Source: a virus
Length of the DNA: 33,058 nt
IMG/VR virus record: IMGVR_UViG_3300042893_000714
Location: 1 to 33,058 of that record
Direction: 5' to 3' (one strand)
Below the pieces are notes generated by a model. The model was not told where the DNA came from and ran no database searches. It saw nothing but the letters and a program-made list of their open reading frames with translations. Every line of letters starts with the position of its first letter. The first letter of the stretch is position 1. The translations under genes and the position numbers were made by a program. This document shows positions 8,054 to 14,998 of this stretch, in pieces.

Positions 8054-8680
8054 ATGATCATTGGTTTTGTCGGATTTATCGGAAGTGGCAAAGATACTGC
8101 CGCAGACTACTTGGTTAACTTTCACGGATTTCGACGTGACTCTTTTGCAAATACACTAAAAGATGCCGTAGCCGCTGTGTTTGGTTGGGACCGAACTATG
8201 TTAGAAGGGCGTACAAAAGAAGCTCGCGAATGGCGTGAACAGATAGATCCTTGGTGGGCAGAGCGGTTAAAAATGCCAAACCTAACTCCTCGCTGGGTAT
8301 TACAGTACTGGGGTACCGAAGTTTGTCGTAAAGGGTTTCATGACGATATTTGGATTGCCTCATTAGAAAATAAACTACGCAACTCAAAAGATGACATCGT
8401 TATTAGTGATGTGCGCTTTCCTAACGAGATCAGAGCAATTCACAGTGCAGGCGGAAAAGTTATTCGCGTAACACGCGGCCCTGAACCAGAATGGTATGAA
8501 GATGCAATAAATGCTAACAAAGGCGACAAGTACTTGGGTTGGGCTTTAGGCAAAAGCAAGTTAGAAAAATTAGGAATACATGCTAGTGAAACTGCATGGG
8601 TGGGCGGCGACATTGACGTTACCATTTCTAATAATGGAACAATTGACGAGTTGTTTAGTGCTATTAAAAATCAGGTGTAA
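8054..8680 (+). CDS. 1: Deoxynucleoside monophosphate kinase (T4 gp1-like)
   Basis: A 208-residue P-loop kinase. Residues 2-15 read IIGFVGFIGSGKDT, the Walker A loop of the phage dNMP kinase family (T4 gene 1). It continues ADYLV, then FANTLKDAVAAVFGWDR near 31-47, LTPRWVLQYWGTEVCR near 76-91, and a Walker B-like strand IVISDVRFPNEI near 115-126, all characteristic of this family. It phosphorylates dNMPs to dNDPs for viral DNA synthesis. It has its own sigma70-type promoter and an AGGGG ribosome site, consistent with early expression while the flanking gp13 and gp18 genes are late. Its last 17 bases overlap the convergent HNH-like gene. Length is close to the T4 enzyme. Confidence 0.9.
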   Translation: MIIGFVGFIGSGKDTAADYLVNFHGFRRDSFANTLKDAVAAVFGWDRTMLEGRTKEAREWREQIDPWWAERLKMPNLTPRWVLQYWGTEVCRKGFHDDIWIASLENKLRNSKDDIVISDVRFPNEIRAIHSAGGKVIRVTRGPEPEWYEDAINANKGDKYLGWALGKSKLEKLGIHASETAWVGGDIDVTISNNGTIDELFSAIKNQV

Positions 8681-8999
8681 GATCACCCTGTCGCCAGCTT
8701 AACCCTAGTTTATATAATATTCGCTGACAGTTAGCACAGACTGTTTTAAGATTAGTATACTTACAATTTGTCATATCACCATCTATAAAATAGACATCAA
8801 ATTGTTCTTGATATTTAGAAGTAAACCCGCATTTATCGCAGTTAGTTTTCTTTTTATATCCTGTCCGCTTCCAAAGAGGTGTCCCATCTTTTCTATTTCT
8901 AGAACAGTGGTCACAGGCAGATCTGTAAAAAGGTTTACCTTCTTTGTAATAATTAACAGCGACCGGTCTCTTTTGACATTTGTTACATATATCTCGCAT
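8664..8999 (-). CDS. HNH-like zinc-binding protein (catalytic residues degenerate)
   Basis: A 111-residue protein with four Cys pairs: C5/C8, C29/C32, C54/C57 and C88/C91. The second half follows the HNH endonuclease layout: CDKCGF, then DVYFIDGDMTN, then NLKTVCANCQ. Where active HNH enzymes have His residues (VHHIDG, and NCH at the end), this protein has Tyr/Phe and Gln. It is therefore probably a structural zinc, DNA- or RNA-binding relative that is catalytically dead or altered. It is transcribed against the kinase, from a late-type octamer GTTAAATA on the minus strand at 9037-9030, with AAGGG before the ATG. Function is unknown; its placement beside the sheath suggests late expression. 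Confidence 0.65.
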   Translation of the reverse strand: MRDICNKCQKRPVAVNYYKEGKPFYRSACDHCSRNRKDGTPLWKRTGYKKKTNCDKCGFTSKYQEQFDVYFIDGDMTNCKYTNLKTVCANCQRILYKLGLSWRQGDLTPDF

Positions 9000-9029
9000 T
9001 TCGCGCCCTTTTTAATGCCCTTTACTTTG

Positions 9030-9037
9030 TATTTAAC
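9030..9037 (-). promoter_or_regulatory. Late promoter octamer, minus strand (HNH-like gene)
   Basis: GTTAAATA on the minus strand, 30 bases upstream of the HNH-like ATG, with AAGGG as ribosome site before the ATG. It is divergent from the octamer at 9060-9067. Confidence 0.5.
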
Positions 9038-9059
9038 CTGGTAAAAAAATGAGGTAACC

Positions 9060-9067
9060 GCTAAATA
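9060..9067 (+). promoter_or_regulatory. Late promoter octamer for tail sheath
   Basis: GCTAAATA, 33 bases before the sheath ATG; the expected start site is about 6 bases downstream. Unlike gp13 or gp17, this gene keeps a leader containing a strong ribosome site (AAGGAG) about 8 bases before ATG 9101, fitting a very highly expressed protein. Confidence 0.65.
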
Positions 9068-9100
9068 TATGAAATGATAATCCATTAAGGAGATTAACAA

Positions 9101-12100
9101 ATGGCAGGTTTAACTTCAGCAGGCGTACAAGTACAAGTAATTGACGAAAGTTTTTACACGACAGCAATTCCGGGTACTGTACCACTTTTATTTGTAGCTA
9201 CAAAAGCTAATAAAAACAATCCTTCAGGCACCGCAGTTGCGCCTGGAACATTAGCCAGCAATGTTGGCAAAGTATGGACTATTACTAGTCAGCGTGATTT
9301 AGTCGACACGTTTGGCACTCCGTTATTTTATACCGACACTAGTAGCAATCCTGTTCACGGTGGAGAACTAAACGAATACGGTCTACAAGCCGCATATAGT
9401 TTACTAGGCATCAGCAGTCGTGCGTATGTTGTTCGTGCAGATGTTGATCTTTCTCAGCTTGTACAAACTTCTTCTGAACCAGTTGGCCAACCAGCCGCCG
9501 GCACTTATTGGATTGACACAGCAAGTTCAAGATTTGGAATTGAAGAATGGAATTCTTCTTCTAAGACATTTGTTAACAAAGCTCCGTTGGTCATCGATGA
9601 TGATAGTGTTGACCTTGATACTGACTTAACAGGTGCTCCTGTGTCAAGTTTTGGTAACATTGGCGATTATGCAGTAGTTGTTACCAAAATGAACACAAAC
9701 GCTGTATATTTTAAAAATTCTGATAATATCTGGGTTAAACTAGGTAGTAATGTCGAAAGTAACTTTGGTACATCCATAACTGGTGCTACATTTACTAGTA
9801 ACTGTTGGCAATCAAGCTGGCCGTTAGTTAAAGGTGCTATCGGTTCAGCCGAACCTGGTGCTAAGTTTACCATTAACGGTAGTGAAATTACATTAACTGA
9901 TGTAACACCAAATGGTATTGCAACATCTATCAATTCACAGATGCCACAATTAGGCATTGGTGCTAAGACTGACGGTGCTAATTTATTCTTATATGCAGAC
10001 GGTACAGCACAATCAGATTTGGCCGCATCACCTGATGGTAGAATTATACTAGCTGATAGAACTGCAGGAACACTAGCATCTTTAGGGTTAACAGCAAGAA
10101 CTTATGGTCCTGTATCGTTAGTAATTGCGCCCCATACACAGTTTCCTCAGTTTGGAACTCAAAATGTTGCTTCTGGTAGCATCTACTTAAAAACAACCGC
10201 ACCTAATTTAGGAGCAAGTTGGGCTGTTAAGTATTATAATGCAACTACAAGAACATGGCAAGCAGTATCTGCTCCAGTATACAGTACTACCCAACAAGCT
10301 ACAGCATCTTTAGACAACAGCGGTGGTACAAATATTCCAGCCGGAACATTCTTTGTACAAAGTAACTACAATGGTGGCAACGGCGGTGTATTAAGTCCTA
10401 GGCTTGCAGATTTTAAAGTATTGCGTAGAGCTAATTCTAGTCCTACAACTATTGCTGTTACTGTTTCTCCTACCTTAACATTTGTTCCTGGTTCAACTTT
10501 TCAAGTTGCAGAAACAGTGTCCGGAAGTAGTGCAGTTTCATCACCAAGAATTGTTACAATTACAACAAGTAGCGTTGCAGGGTTTGCGGCAGCGGTTAGC
10601 GCAGCCGGTTTAACAAACGTAACTGCAACATACGATCCTGCATCAAATGTATTAAAAATGAGTCACAAATTAGGTGGTGATTTCTTCTTGCTTGACGGCG
10701 GAAGTTTACCTTTGTTTACCGCAGGATTCTATGACACAGGTGCTAGCACTTATGCAACAAACTTATATCCAACAGGATTATATGAAGCACCTTATACATT
10801 AAAAGCAAGCAATTGGAAACCAATTGACTTGTTAACTTCAAATGTTGTTGCATCTAAGCGTACTCCTTCTACAGCACCGGCTGATGGACAATTATGGTAT
10901 AGCGCAATTCATGATGAAGTTGATATTATGGCGCACAACGGTACTACCTGGGTAGGATATCGTACTGCATACCCGGCATCTGATCCAGCAGGCCCAATTA
11001 TACGTGCAACTGCTCCGAACAAAGATGATGGACAAAGTGACGGAACTCCTTTAGTCGATGGCGATATTTGGATTGATAGCTCTGATCCAGAACTGTATGG
11101 TCAAAATATCTATGTCTGGAGCGCAAGTTTAATCAAATGGATTAAACAAGACGTAACAGATCAAACATCTCCAAATGGTTGGTTGTTTGCCGATGCTCGT
11201 TGGTCAACAAATGGTGTTGATACAATTCCGGCTAAGATTACTGCTTTACTAAGTTCTGATTATCTTGATCCAGATGCTCCTGAACCTACATTATATCCAC
11301 AAGGTACACACCTATGGAATACACGCCGTAGTGGTAACAATGTTAAGAAATATCTTGCTAATGCAATCGATATCACTGCAAACACTGGTAAGAACCTAAG
11401 ATATAATGACGAAATTATGGACGGTTCTACAGCTGGTGCAAAATATAGCACAGCACGTTGGGTTAATGCTACAGGCAACAATGAAGACGGATCCGGTAAG
11501 TTTGGCCGTCATTCACAGCGTGGTCTTGTAGTCAAGGCTTTAAAATCATTAATTGATACTAATGGTGGTGTTAGAGATACTGATACGCTGGTATTAAACA
11601 TAATTGCAACTCCGGGTTATCCAGAAGCAATTCAGAACATGGTTGGATTGAATACTGCTCGTGGACTAACAGCGTTTGTTGTTGGAGATACACCATTCCG
11701 CTTACCAGCTAATGGTTCAGCATTAAGGGCATGGGGTTCGAGTACCACTGCACTAGATAATGGTGATGCTGGCTCTGTAACTTACGATGAATATTTGGCC
11801 CTATACTATCCAAGTGGATTTACAAACGACAACTCCGGAAACAACATTGTTGTTCCGCCAAGTCACATGATTTTAAGAATGATGGCTATTAGTGATCAGA
11901 AGAGCTTCCCGTGGTTTGCACCAGCTGGCACACGCCGAGGTGGTGTTGATAACGCAACAGCAGTTGGTTACTTAATGGATGGTGAATTCCAACAATCACC
12001 GATTCCTGAAAATCTAAGAAATGTACTTCAAGATGTTAAGATTAATCCAATCTCAACAATTCCGGGTGCTGGCATTGTAGTATACGGACAAAGAACAAGA

Positions 12101-12442
12101 GCAAAAAATGCAAGTTCACTTGATCGTGTAAACGTTTCTCGATTAGTTGCTTACTTACGTAGACAATTAGATTTGTTAGCTCGTCCATTCTTGTTTGAGC
12201 CTAATGATAGAATCACACGTAATGAATTAAAACAAAGTGCCGAGAGTTTGTTATTAGAACTTGTAGGTAACAGAGCATTGTATGACTACATTGTAATTTG
12301 TGATGAGTCTAACAATACTCCGGCAAGAATTGATCGTAATGAACTTTACCTAGACATTGCTATCGAACCAGTTAAGGCTGTAGAGTTTATCTACATTCCA
12401 CTACGTTTGAAAAATACTGGCGATATCGCGGCTGGTAGATAA
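9101..12442 (+). CDS. 18: Contractile tail sheath protein (T4 gp18-like, enlarged)
   Basis: The N-terminus (GLTSAGVQVQVIDESFYTTAI near 3-23, VPLLFVATKANK, then YGLQAAYSLLGISSRAYVVRADVDL) is the typical sheath start. The C-terminal third has the sheath core: IIATPGYPEAIQNMVGLNT, SHMILRMMAISDQKSFPWFA followed by PAGTRRGG, and YLRRQLDLLARPFLFEPND. The sheath contracts to drive the tube through the envelope. At 1113 residues it is far longer than T4 gp18 (659). The excess lies at about residues 127-690 and contains several Trp-rich modules (near 127-165, 350-395, 590-625, 640-685) of the form DGxxWxD...W...W, probably exposed decoration domains. Strong AAGGAG ribosome site; tube gene follows after 30 bases under a second late octamer. 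Confidence 0.92.
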   Translation: MAGLTSAGVQVQVIDESFYTTAIPGTVPLLFVATKANKNNPSGTAVAPGTLASNVGKVWTITSQRDLVDTFGTPLFYTDTSSNPVHGGELNEYGLQAAYSLLGISSRAYVVRADVDLSQLVQTSSEPVGQPAAGTYWIDTASSRFGIEEWNSSSKTFVNKAPLVIDDDSVDLDTDLTGAPVSSFGNIGDYAVVVTKMNTNAVYFKNSDNIWVKLGSNVESNFGTSITGATFTSNCWQSSWPLVKGAIGSAEPGAKFTINGSEITLTDVTPNGIATSINSQMPQLGIGAKTDGANLFLYADGTAQSDLAASPDGRIILADRTAGTLASLGLTARTYGPVSLVIAPHTQFPQFGTQNVASGSIYLKTTAPNLGASWAVKYYNATTRTWQAVSAPVYSTTQQATASLDNSGGTNIPAGTFFVQSNYNGGNGGVLSPRLADFKVLRRANSSPTTIAVTVSPTLTFVPGSTFQVAETVSGSSAVSSPRIVTITTSSVAGFAAAVSAAGLTNVTATYDPASNVLKMSHKLGGDFFLLDGGSLPLFTAGFYDTGASTYATNLYPTGLYEAPYTLKASNWKPIDLLTSNVVASKRTPSTAPADGQLWYSAIHDEVDIMAHNGTTWVGYRTAYPASDPAGPIIRATAPNKDDGQSDGTPLVDGDIWIDSSDPELYGQNIYVWSASLIKWIKQDVTDQTSPNGWLFADARWSTNGVDTIPAKITALLSSDYLDPDAPEPTLYPQGTHLWNTRRSGNNVKKYLANAIDITANTGKNLRYNDEIMDGSTAGAKYSTARWVNATGNNEDGSGKFGRHSQRGLVVKALKSLIDTNGGVRDTDTLVLNIIATPGYPEAIQNMVGLNTARGLTAFVVGDTPFRLPANGSALRAWGSSTTALDNGDAGSVTYDEYLALYYPSGFTNDNSGNNIVVPPSHMILRMMAISDQKSFPWFAPAGTRRGGVDNATAVGYLMDGEFQQSPIPENLRNVLQDVKINPISTIPGAGIVVYGQRTRAKNASSLDRVNVSRLVAYLRRQLDLLARPFLFEPNDRITRNELKQSAESLLLELVGNRALYDYIVICDESNNTPARIDRNELYLDIAIEPVKAVEFIYIPLRLKNTGDIAAGR

Positions 12443-12444
12443 TA

Positions 12445-12452
12445 GTTAAATA
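12445..12452 (+). promoter_or_regulatory. Late promoter octamer for tail tube
   Basis: GTTAAATA just after the sheath stop codon, 20 bases before the tube ATG, followed by a strong AAGGAG ribosome site at 12461-12466. It would give a short leader and allow extra tube mRNA independent of the sheath message. Confidence 0.55.
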
Positions 12453-12472
12453 AAGAGAACAAGGAGCCCAGA

Positions 12473-13108
12473 ATGGCATCATTATCAAGTTTAAAGAATT
12501 TTACAGTACCCCTTCCAGCAGGCGGGCAGAGTAATAGTGCTCAGGGCCTCTTGATGCCCAAGTTAAAATATCGTTTTAGAGTAACGTTAGAAAACTTTGG
12601 AGCAGGGTATACTACAACAGAACTAACCAAACAAGTAATGAATGTTACTCGTCCTGGTGTAAGTTTTGACAACGTTGAACTAAACGTGTACAACAGCAAG
12701 ATTAACTATGCTGGTCGTTACACTTGGGCAGATGTTACTTTAGTAGTACGCGATGACGTACAAGGTAACGTATCCAAATTAGTTGGTTCACAAATCCAGA
12801 AACAATTTGATTTCTTCGAACAAAGTTCAGCGGCAAGCGGTATTGACTATAAGTTTACCGCCAGAATTGAAATGTTAGACGGTGGTGGTGGTGGTGGTGA
12901 CGGTCCTGGCGTATTAGAAACATTTGTAATATACGGTTGTTATCTACAAAATACCGTTTATTCAAATGCCGACTATTCTAGTAGTGACCCAGTTGACATC
13001 ACATTAACTATGAAATACGATAATGCAATGCAAATTGACGGTGCCGATACTCCAAAAGGACTTGGAGAGTTTATCGGAAGAACTGTTGGATCTTTAGCTA
13101 CAGGTTAA
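12473..13108 (+). CDS. 19: Tail tube protein (T4 gp19-like)
   Basis: A 211-residue tube subunit placed directly after the sheath, as in T4. It shows the tube-fold pattern: LMPKLKYRFRVTLENFG near 27-43, TKQVMNVTRPGVSFDNVEL near 52-70, then the strand and loop INYAGRYTWADVTLVVRDDV near 77-96 (T4: INVAGDRTFDDWTVTVMND), and VLETFVIYGCYLQNT and VDITLTMKYDNAMQ at the end. Tube hexamers stack inside the sheath to conduct DNA. It is somewhat longer than T4 gp19 (163 residues). A run of six Gly is coded by a perfect GGT repeat near residue 137, probably a flexible loop. A strong terminator follows at 13121, ending the sheath-tube transcription unit. Confidence 0.9.
   Translation: MASLSSLKNFTVPLPAGGQSNSAQGLLMPKLKYRFRVTLENFGAGYTTTELTKQVMNVTRPGVSFDNVELNVYNSKINYAGRYTWADVTLVVRDDVQGNVSKLVGSQIQKQFDFFEQSSAASGIDYKFTARIEMLDGGGGGGDGPGVLETFVIYGCYLQNTVYSNADYSSSDPVDITLTMKYDNAMQIDGADTPKGLGEFIGRTVGSLATG
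12881..12898 (+). repeat. (GGT)6 microsatellite in the tube gene
   Basis: Six perfect tandem GGT codons code six Gly inside the tail tube. Slippage would add or remove single Gly residues and keep the frame. Confidence 0.9.
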
Positions 13109-13120
13109 TACATAACCAAT

Positions 13121-13154
13121 CCAAAAAAGACTACTTTGGTAGTCTTTTTTTTGG
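13121..13154 (+). terminator. Rho-independent terminator after tail tube
   Basis: AAAAAAGACTAC (13123-13134), loop TTTG, and GTAGTCTTTTTT (13139-13150) form a 12-bp perfect stem flanked by CC and GG, with a run of eight T. It ends the sheath-tube unit and insulates the sigma70-driven envelope cassette that begins right after it. The A-tract on the left arm could make it work in both directions. Confidence 0.9.
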
Positions 13155-13176
13155 CAAAATCTTTTGTCAAAAAGTC

Positions 13177-13205
13177 TTGACATAGATGCGGTTTTACCAT
13201 ACAAT
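13177..13205 (+). promoter_or_regulatory. Strong sigma70-type promoter of the envelope cassette
   Basis: Perfect TTGACA (13177-13182), a 17-base spacer, then TACAAT (13200-13205, 5 of 6). The start site should be near 13212, giving a 26-base leader with AGAGG at 13227-13231, 6 bases before the ATG at 13238. The -35 hexamer is one arm of an inverted repeat TGTCAA-N6-TTGACA (13165-13182), which could bind a dimeric regulator. Host polymerase could read this promoter without phage factors. Confidence 0.8.
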
Positions 13206-13237
13206 AGTTACATGTTCAACACACACAGAGGCTTTTT

Positions 13238-13366
13238 ATGAAGCAGTTTATTATTGGTACAATCTTTGGACTTGTTCTTGCAACTGTTGGATTTTCCGGA
13301 CTTGCACGAATTTTGGACAAAAGCGTAGACACAGTTAAATCACAATCACAGGAGTTGGCAAAATGA
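13238..13366 (+). CDS. Small single-pass membrane protein (42 aa)
   Basis: ATG at 13238 opens a 42-residue frame, MKQFIIGTIFGLVLATVGFS followed by GLARILDKSVDTVKSQSQELAK. Residues 4-24 are a hydrophobic membrane segment; the remaining 18 residues are polar and helix-prone. It is backed by a ribosome site (AGAGG) and a strong promoter, and its stop overlaps the lipoprotein start by four bases (ATGA), so it is translationally coupled to it. No known function; it is the first gene of a three-gene envelope cassette. A spanin-like or lipoprotein-partner role is conceivable but unproven. It is too short for default gene-length cut-offs. Confidence 0.75.
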   Translation: MKQFIIGTIFGLVLATVGFSGLARILDKSVDTVKSQSQELAK

Positions 13367-13974
13367 AAAAGACACTTACAGTATTAGCAATTACCACAGT
13401 TTTGGCTGGTTGTTCAACAACTAAGTCAGTTAACCCCGACGAGCCAATTCGTAATCAGAAACTGTCTACTTCGTTTGTTAGCGAAGGTATTAAGATTGAA
13501 ACAGACTGTGCTTGGTACAAGTTTGGCAAGTCAGAATGTGATGTAACTGCAATTGAATCTACTGCGGTTGCTTGGACAAACGGTGCTACGGCCGTACAAG
13601 TCGGCGAAGCCCGCAAAGTTGCTCGCATGGAGGCTAGTGCTAATGTAGCACACTTCTTAAATGAAAAGGTTACCAGTAACCGTGTAACTAATGTTATGGC
13701 CAAACACATTGAGAAGGCCAAAGACACTGTTACGTCGGACAAGAGCGCAATGACTGATAAAGAAGCTCAGCAACTTAATACAATTAATCGTGAAAATGCA
13801 AACGACACTGCTCGTACAGTTACTCGCAATATCAGTGCAAATGCTGAGGCAATTTTGAAAGGCTTCAAGACAATTAAGGAAGAGCCTGTGGGCCAGCAAG
13901 AGATTTCGGTCACTATCCGTTGGGATCTTGAATCGGATCGTGCCGCCGCACAACTTCGCAAGCGTTTCCAATGA
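13363..13974 (+). CDS. Outer-membrane-type lipoprotein, LPP20/FlgP-like
   Basis: Residues 1-17 (MKKTLTVLAITTVLAGC) form a type II signal peptide with a VLAGC lipobox; Cys17 would be lipidated. No Asp follows at +2 (Ser), so sorting to the outer membrane is expected. Residues 65-115 (AVQVGEARKVARMEASANVA onward, with FLNEKVTSN) have the alternating Ala-rich helix and segment layout of the LPP20/FlgP lipoprotein group, though similarity is only by pattern. The C-terminus has EISVTIRWDLE, a beta strand. It is coupled by four-base overlaps both to the upstream 42-residue membrane protein and to the downstream exported protein. Possible jobs are envelope modification, superinfection exclusion, or lysis support. 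Confidence in the lipoprotein is high, in the family moderate. Confidence 0.75.
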   Translation: MKKTLTVLAITTVLAGCSTTKSVNPDEPIRNQKLSTSFVSEGIKIETDCAWYKFGKSECDVTAIESTAVAWTNGATAVQVGEARKVARMEASANVAHFLNEKVTSNRVTNVMAKHIEKAKDTVTSDKSAMTDKEAQQLNTINRENANDTARTVTRNISANAEAILKGFKTIKEEPVGQQEISVTIRWDLESDRAAAQLRKRFQ

Positions 13975-14930
13975 AGCGGCTCATCTGCACACTAGCGGTT
14001 GCTATATCCGCTAGTGTGTTTGCTCAAGACAGCCAGTTAGCTCGAGTAATCGGTCGCGGCTCCACTGAAGCAGAGGCTCTTGCAGATGCACAACGTCGAG
14101 CCATTGAAGAAGTATCCGGCATTGTAGTGCTTTCTACATTGGAAGCAAATAAGAAAAAATTAATCAAAGAAGAAACTGCCAACTATAGCGCCGGCTATGT
14201 TGACAAATATGAAATTACTTCTACCTACAAAAAGAAAAACGAAGTAATTGTGGAGGCTAATATTTGGGTAAAGCCGAGTAACATGGCTAATCATAAAGTT
14301 AACACCGGCAAAGATCAAAAAACAATTGATGGTAATCGACTAGGCACACAGCTAGAATCATTTCTAAATGAACGAGGTCAGGCAGACAATTTGTTCAAAA
14401 CATTATTAGATGATTATCCTCGGAAGGCGTTCTCTATTAAACAAGGACAACCTGAATTTAGGATTAACCCCGATAGGACATTAGTTATAACGGTGCCGTT
14501 TGAGTATGGCTGGGATAGACGATACGTTACATCTTTAAAAGAAGCTATGTATGCAGTCGGTGATACTGTTCGATCTGACTATGCAATTACTGTTGCTCTA
14601 AAGAAAGATCCCAGTGATTGGATGACCGATGTAAGACTATATTACGTCAACGATCGTAATCTTTATTTGAAGATTACCCAAACACTTGTTCGACAGCCCG
14701 GTGTTTATGCAACTATATATGATGACGAAAACACGCCTATCTATAAACAATGCGGTTCATATCAGGGGGCATTCATTGGCGATAATCGATATGCTTCGTT
14801 TCATATCACCGGCAATACAAGGTATACAACCGAGTTTGAAATTAAGATTAGAAACAATAATCCTGTTAGGGATAAATTAAAATCAGCTAATAAGATTGAA
14901 TTATCAGTTGGCGACCCTTGTCCTAATTAA
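13971..14930 (+). CDS. Exported protein with FlgT-N/LPP20-like domain
   Basis: A 319-residue protein with a Sec signal peptide (MKRLICTLAVAISASVFA, cleavage expected before Gln19). Residues 23-105 (ARVIGRGSTEAEALADAQRR, AIEEVSGIVVLSTLE, then YVDKYEITSTYKKKNEVIVE) follow the layout of the N-terminal domain of flagellar FlgT and the wider LPP20 group: a Gly-rich strand, an Ala-rich helix, a central loop, then a strand ending in VxANIWV. The rest is beta-rich, with two Cys (near QCGSYQG and the GDPCPN end) that may form a disulphide. It overlaps the lipoprotein gene by four bases. FlgP and FlgT are neighbours in bacterial flagellar outer-membrane systems, so the pair looks like a captured envelope-protein set. 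A periplasmic or surface location is inferred. Confidence 0.7.
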   Translation: MKRLICTLAVAISASVFAQDSQLARVIGRGSTEAEALADAQRRAIEEVSGIVVLSTLEANKKKLIKEETANYSAGYVDKYEITSTYKKKNEVIVEANIWVKPSNMANHKVNTGKDQKTIDGNRLGTQLESFLNERGQADNLFKTLLDDYPRKAFSIKQGQPEFRINPDRTLVITVPFEYGWDRRYVTSLKEAMYAVGDTVRSDYAITVALKKDPSDWMTDVRLYYVNDRNLYLKITQTLVRQPGVYATIYDDENTPIYKQCGSYQGAFIGDNRYASFHITGNTRYTTEFEIKIRNNNPVRDKLKSANKIELSVGDPCPN

Positions 14931-14946
14931 ATCAATAGTATATACT
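14918..14946 (+). promoter_or_regulatory. Possible sigma70-type promoter for the methyltransferase gene
   Basis: TTGTCC (14918-14923, 4 of 6), 17-base spacer, TATACT (14941-14946, 5 of 6). The start site would fall near 14953, inside the left arm of the terminator, so transcripts begun here would lack part of the hairpin and escape termination. Moderate support only. Confidence 0.35.
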
Positions 14947-14949
14947 AAC

Positions 14950-14982
14950 AAGACGCATGTATGTAAATATATGCGTCTTTTT
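14950..14982 (+). terminator. Rho-independent terminator after the envelope cassette
   Basis: AAGACGCATGTAT (14950-14962), loop GTAA, ATATATGCGTCTT (14967-14979) pair over 13 bp with one G-U, followed by T residues. It closes the cassette opened by the promoter at 13177. Confidence 0.85.
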
Positions 14983-14998
14983 CATGACGGAGAACATT

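Noticed and set aside
8783-9100. Minus-strand frame of about 105 codons over the HNH-like gene and the sheath promoter
   Set aside because: It is in another frame of the Cys-paired HNH-like gene and runs through both late promoter octamers; no domain, no ribosome site.
13455-13971. Two minus-strand frames opposite the lipoprotein gene
   Set aside because: The plus strand has a lipobox signal peptide, promoter and coupled overlaps; antisense frames are chance.
14957-14998. ATG at 14957 as start of the methyltransferase-fold gene
   Set aside because: It lies inside the stem of the terminator; the added residues look unlike the rest and there is no ribosome site.
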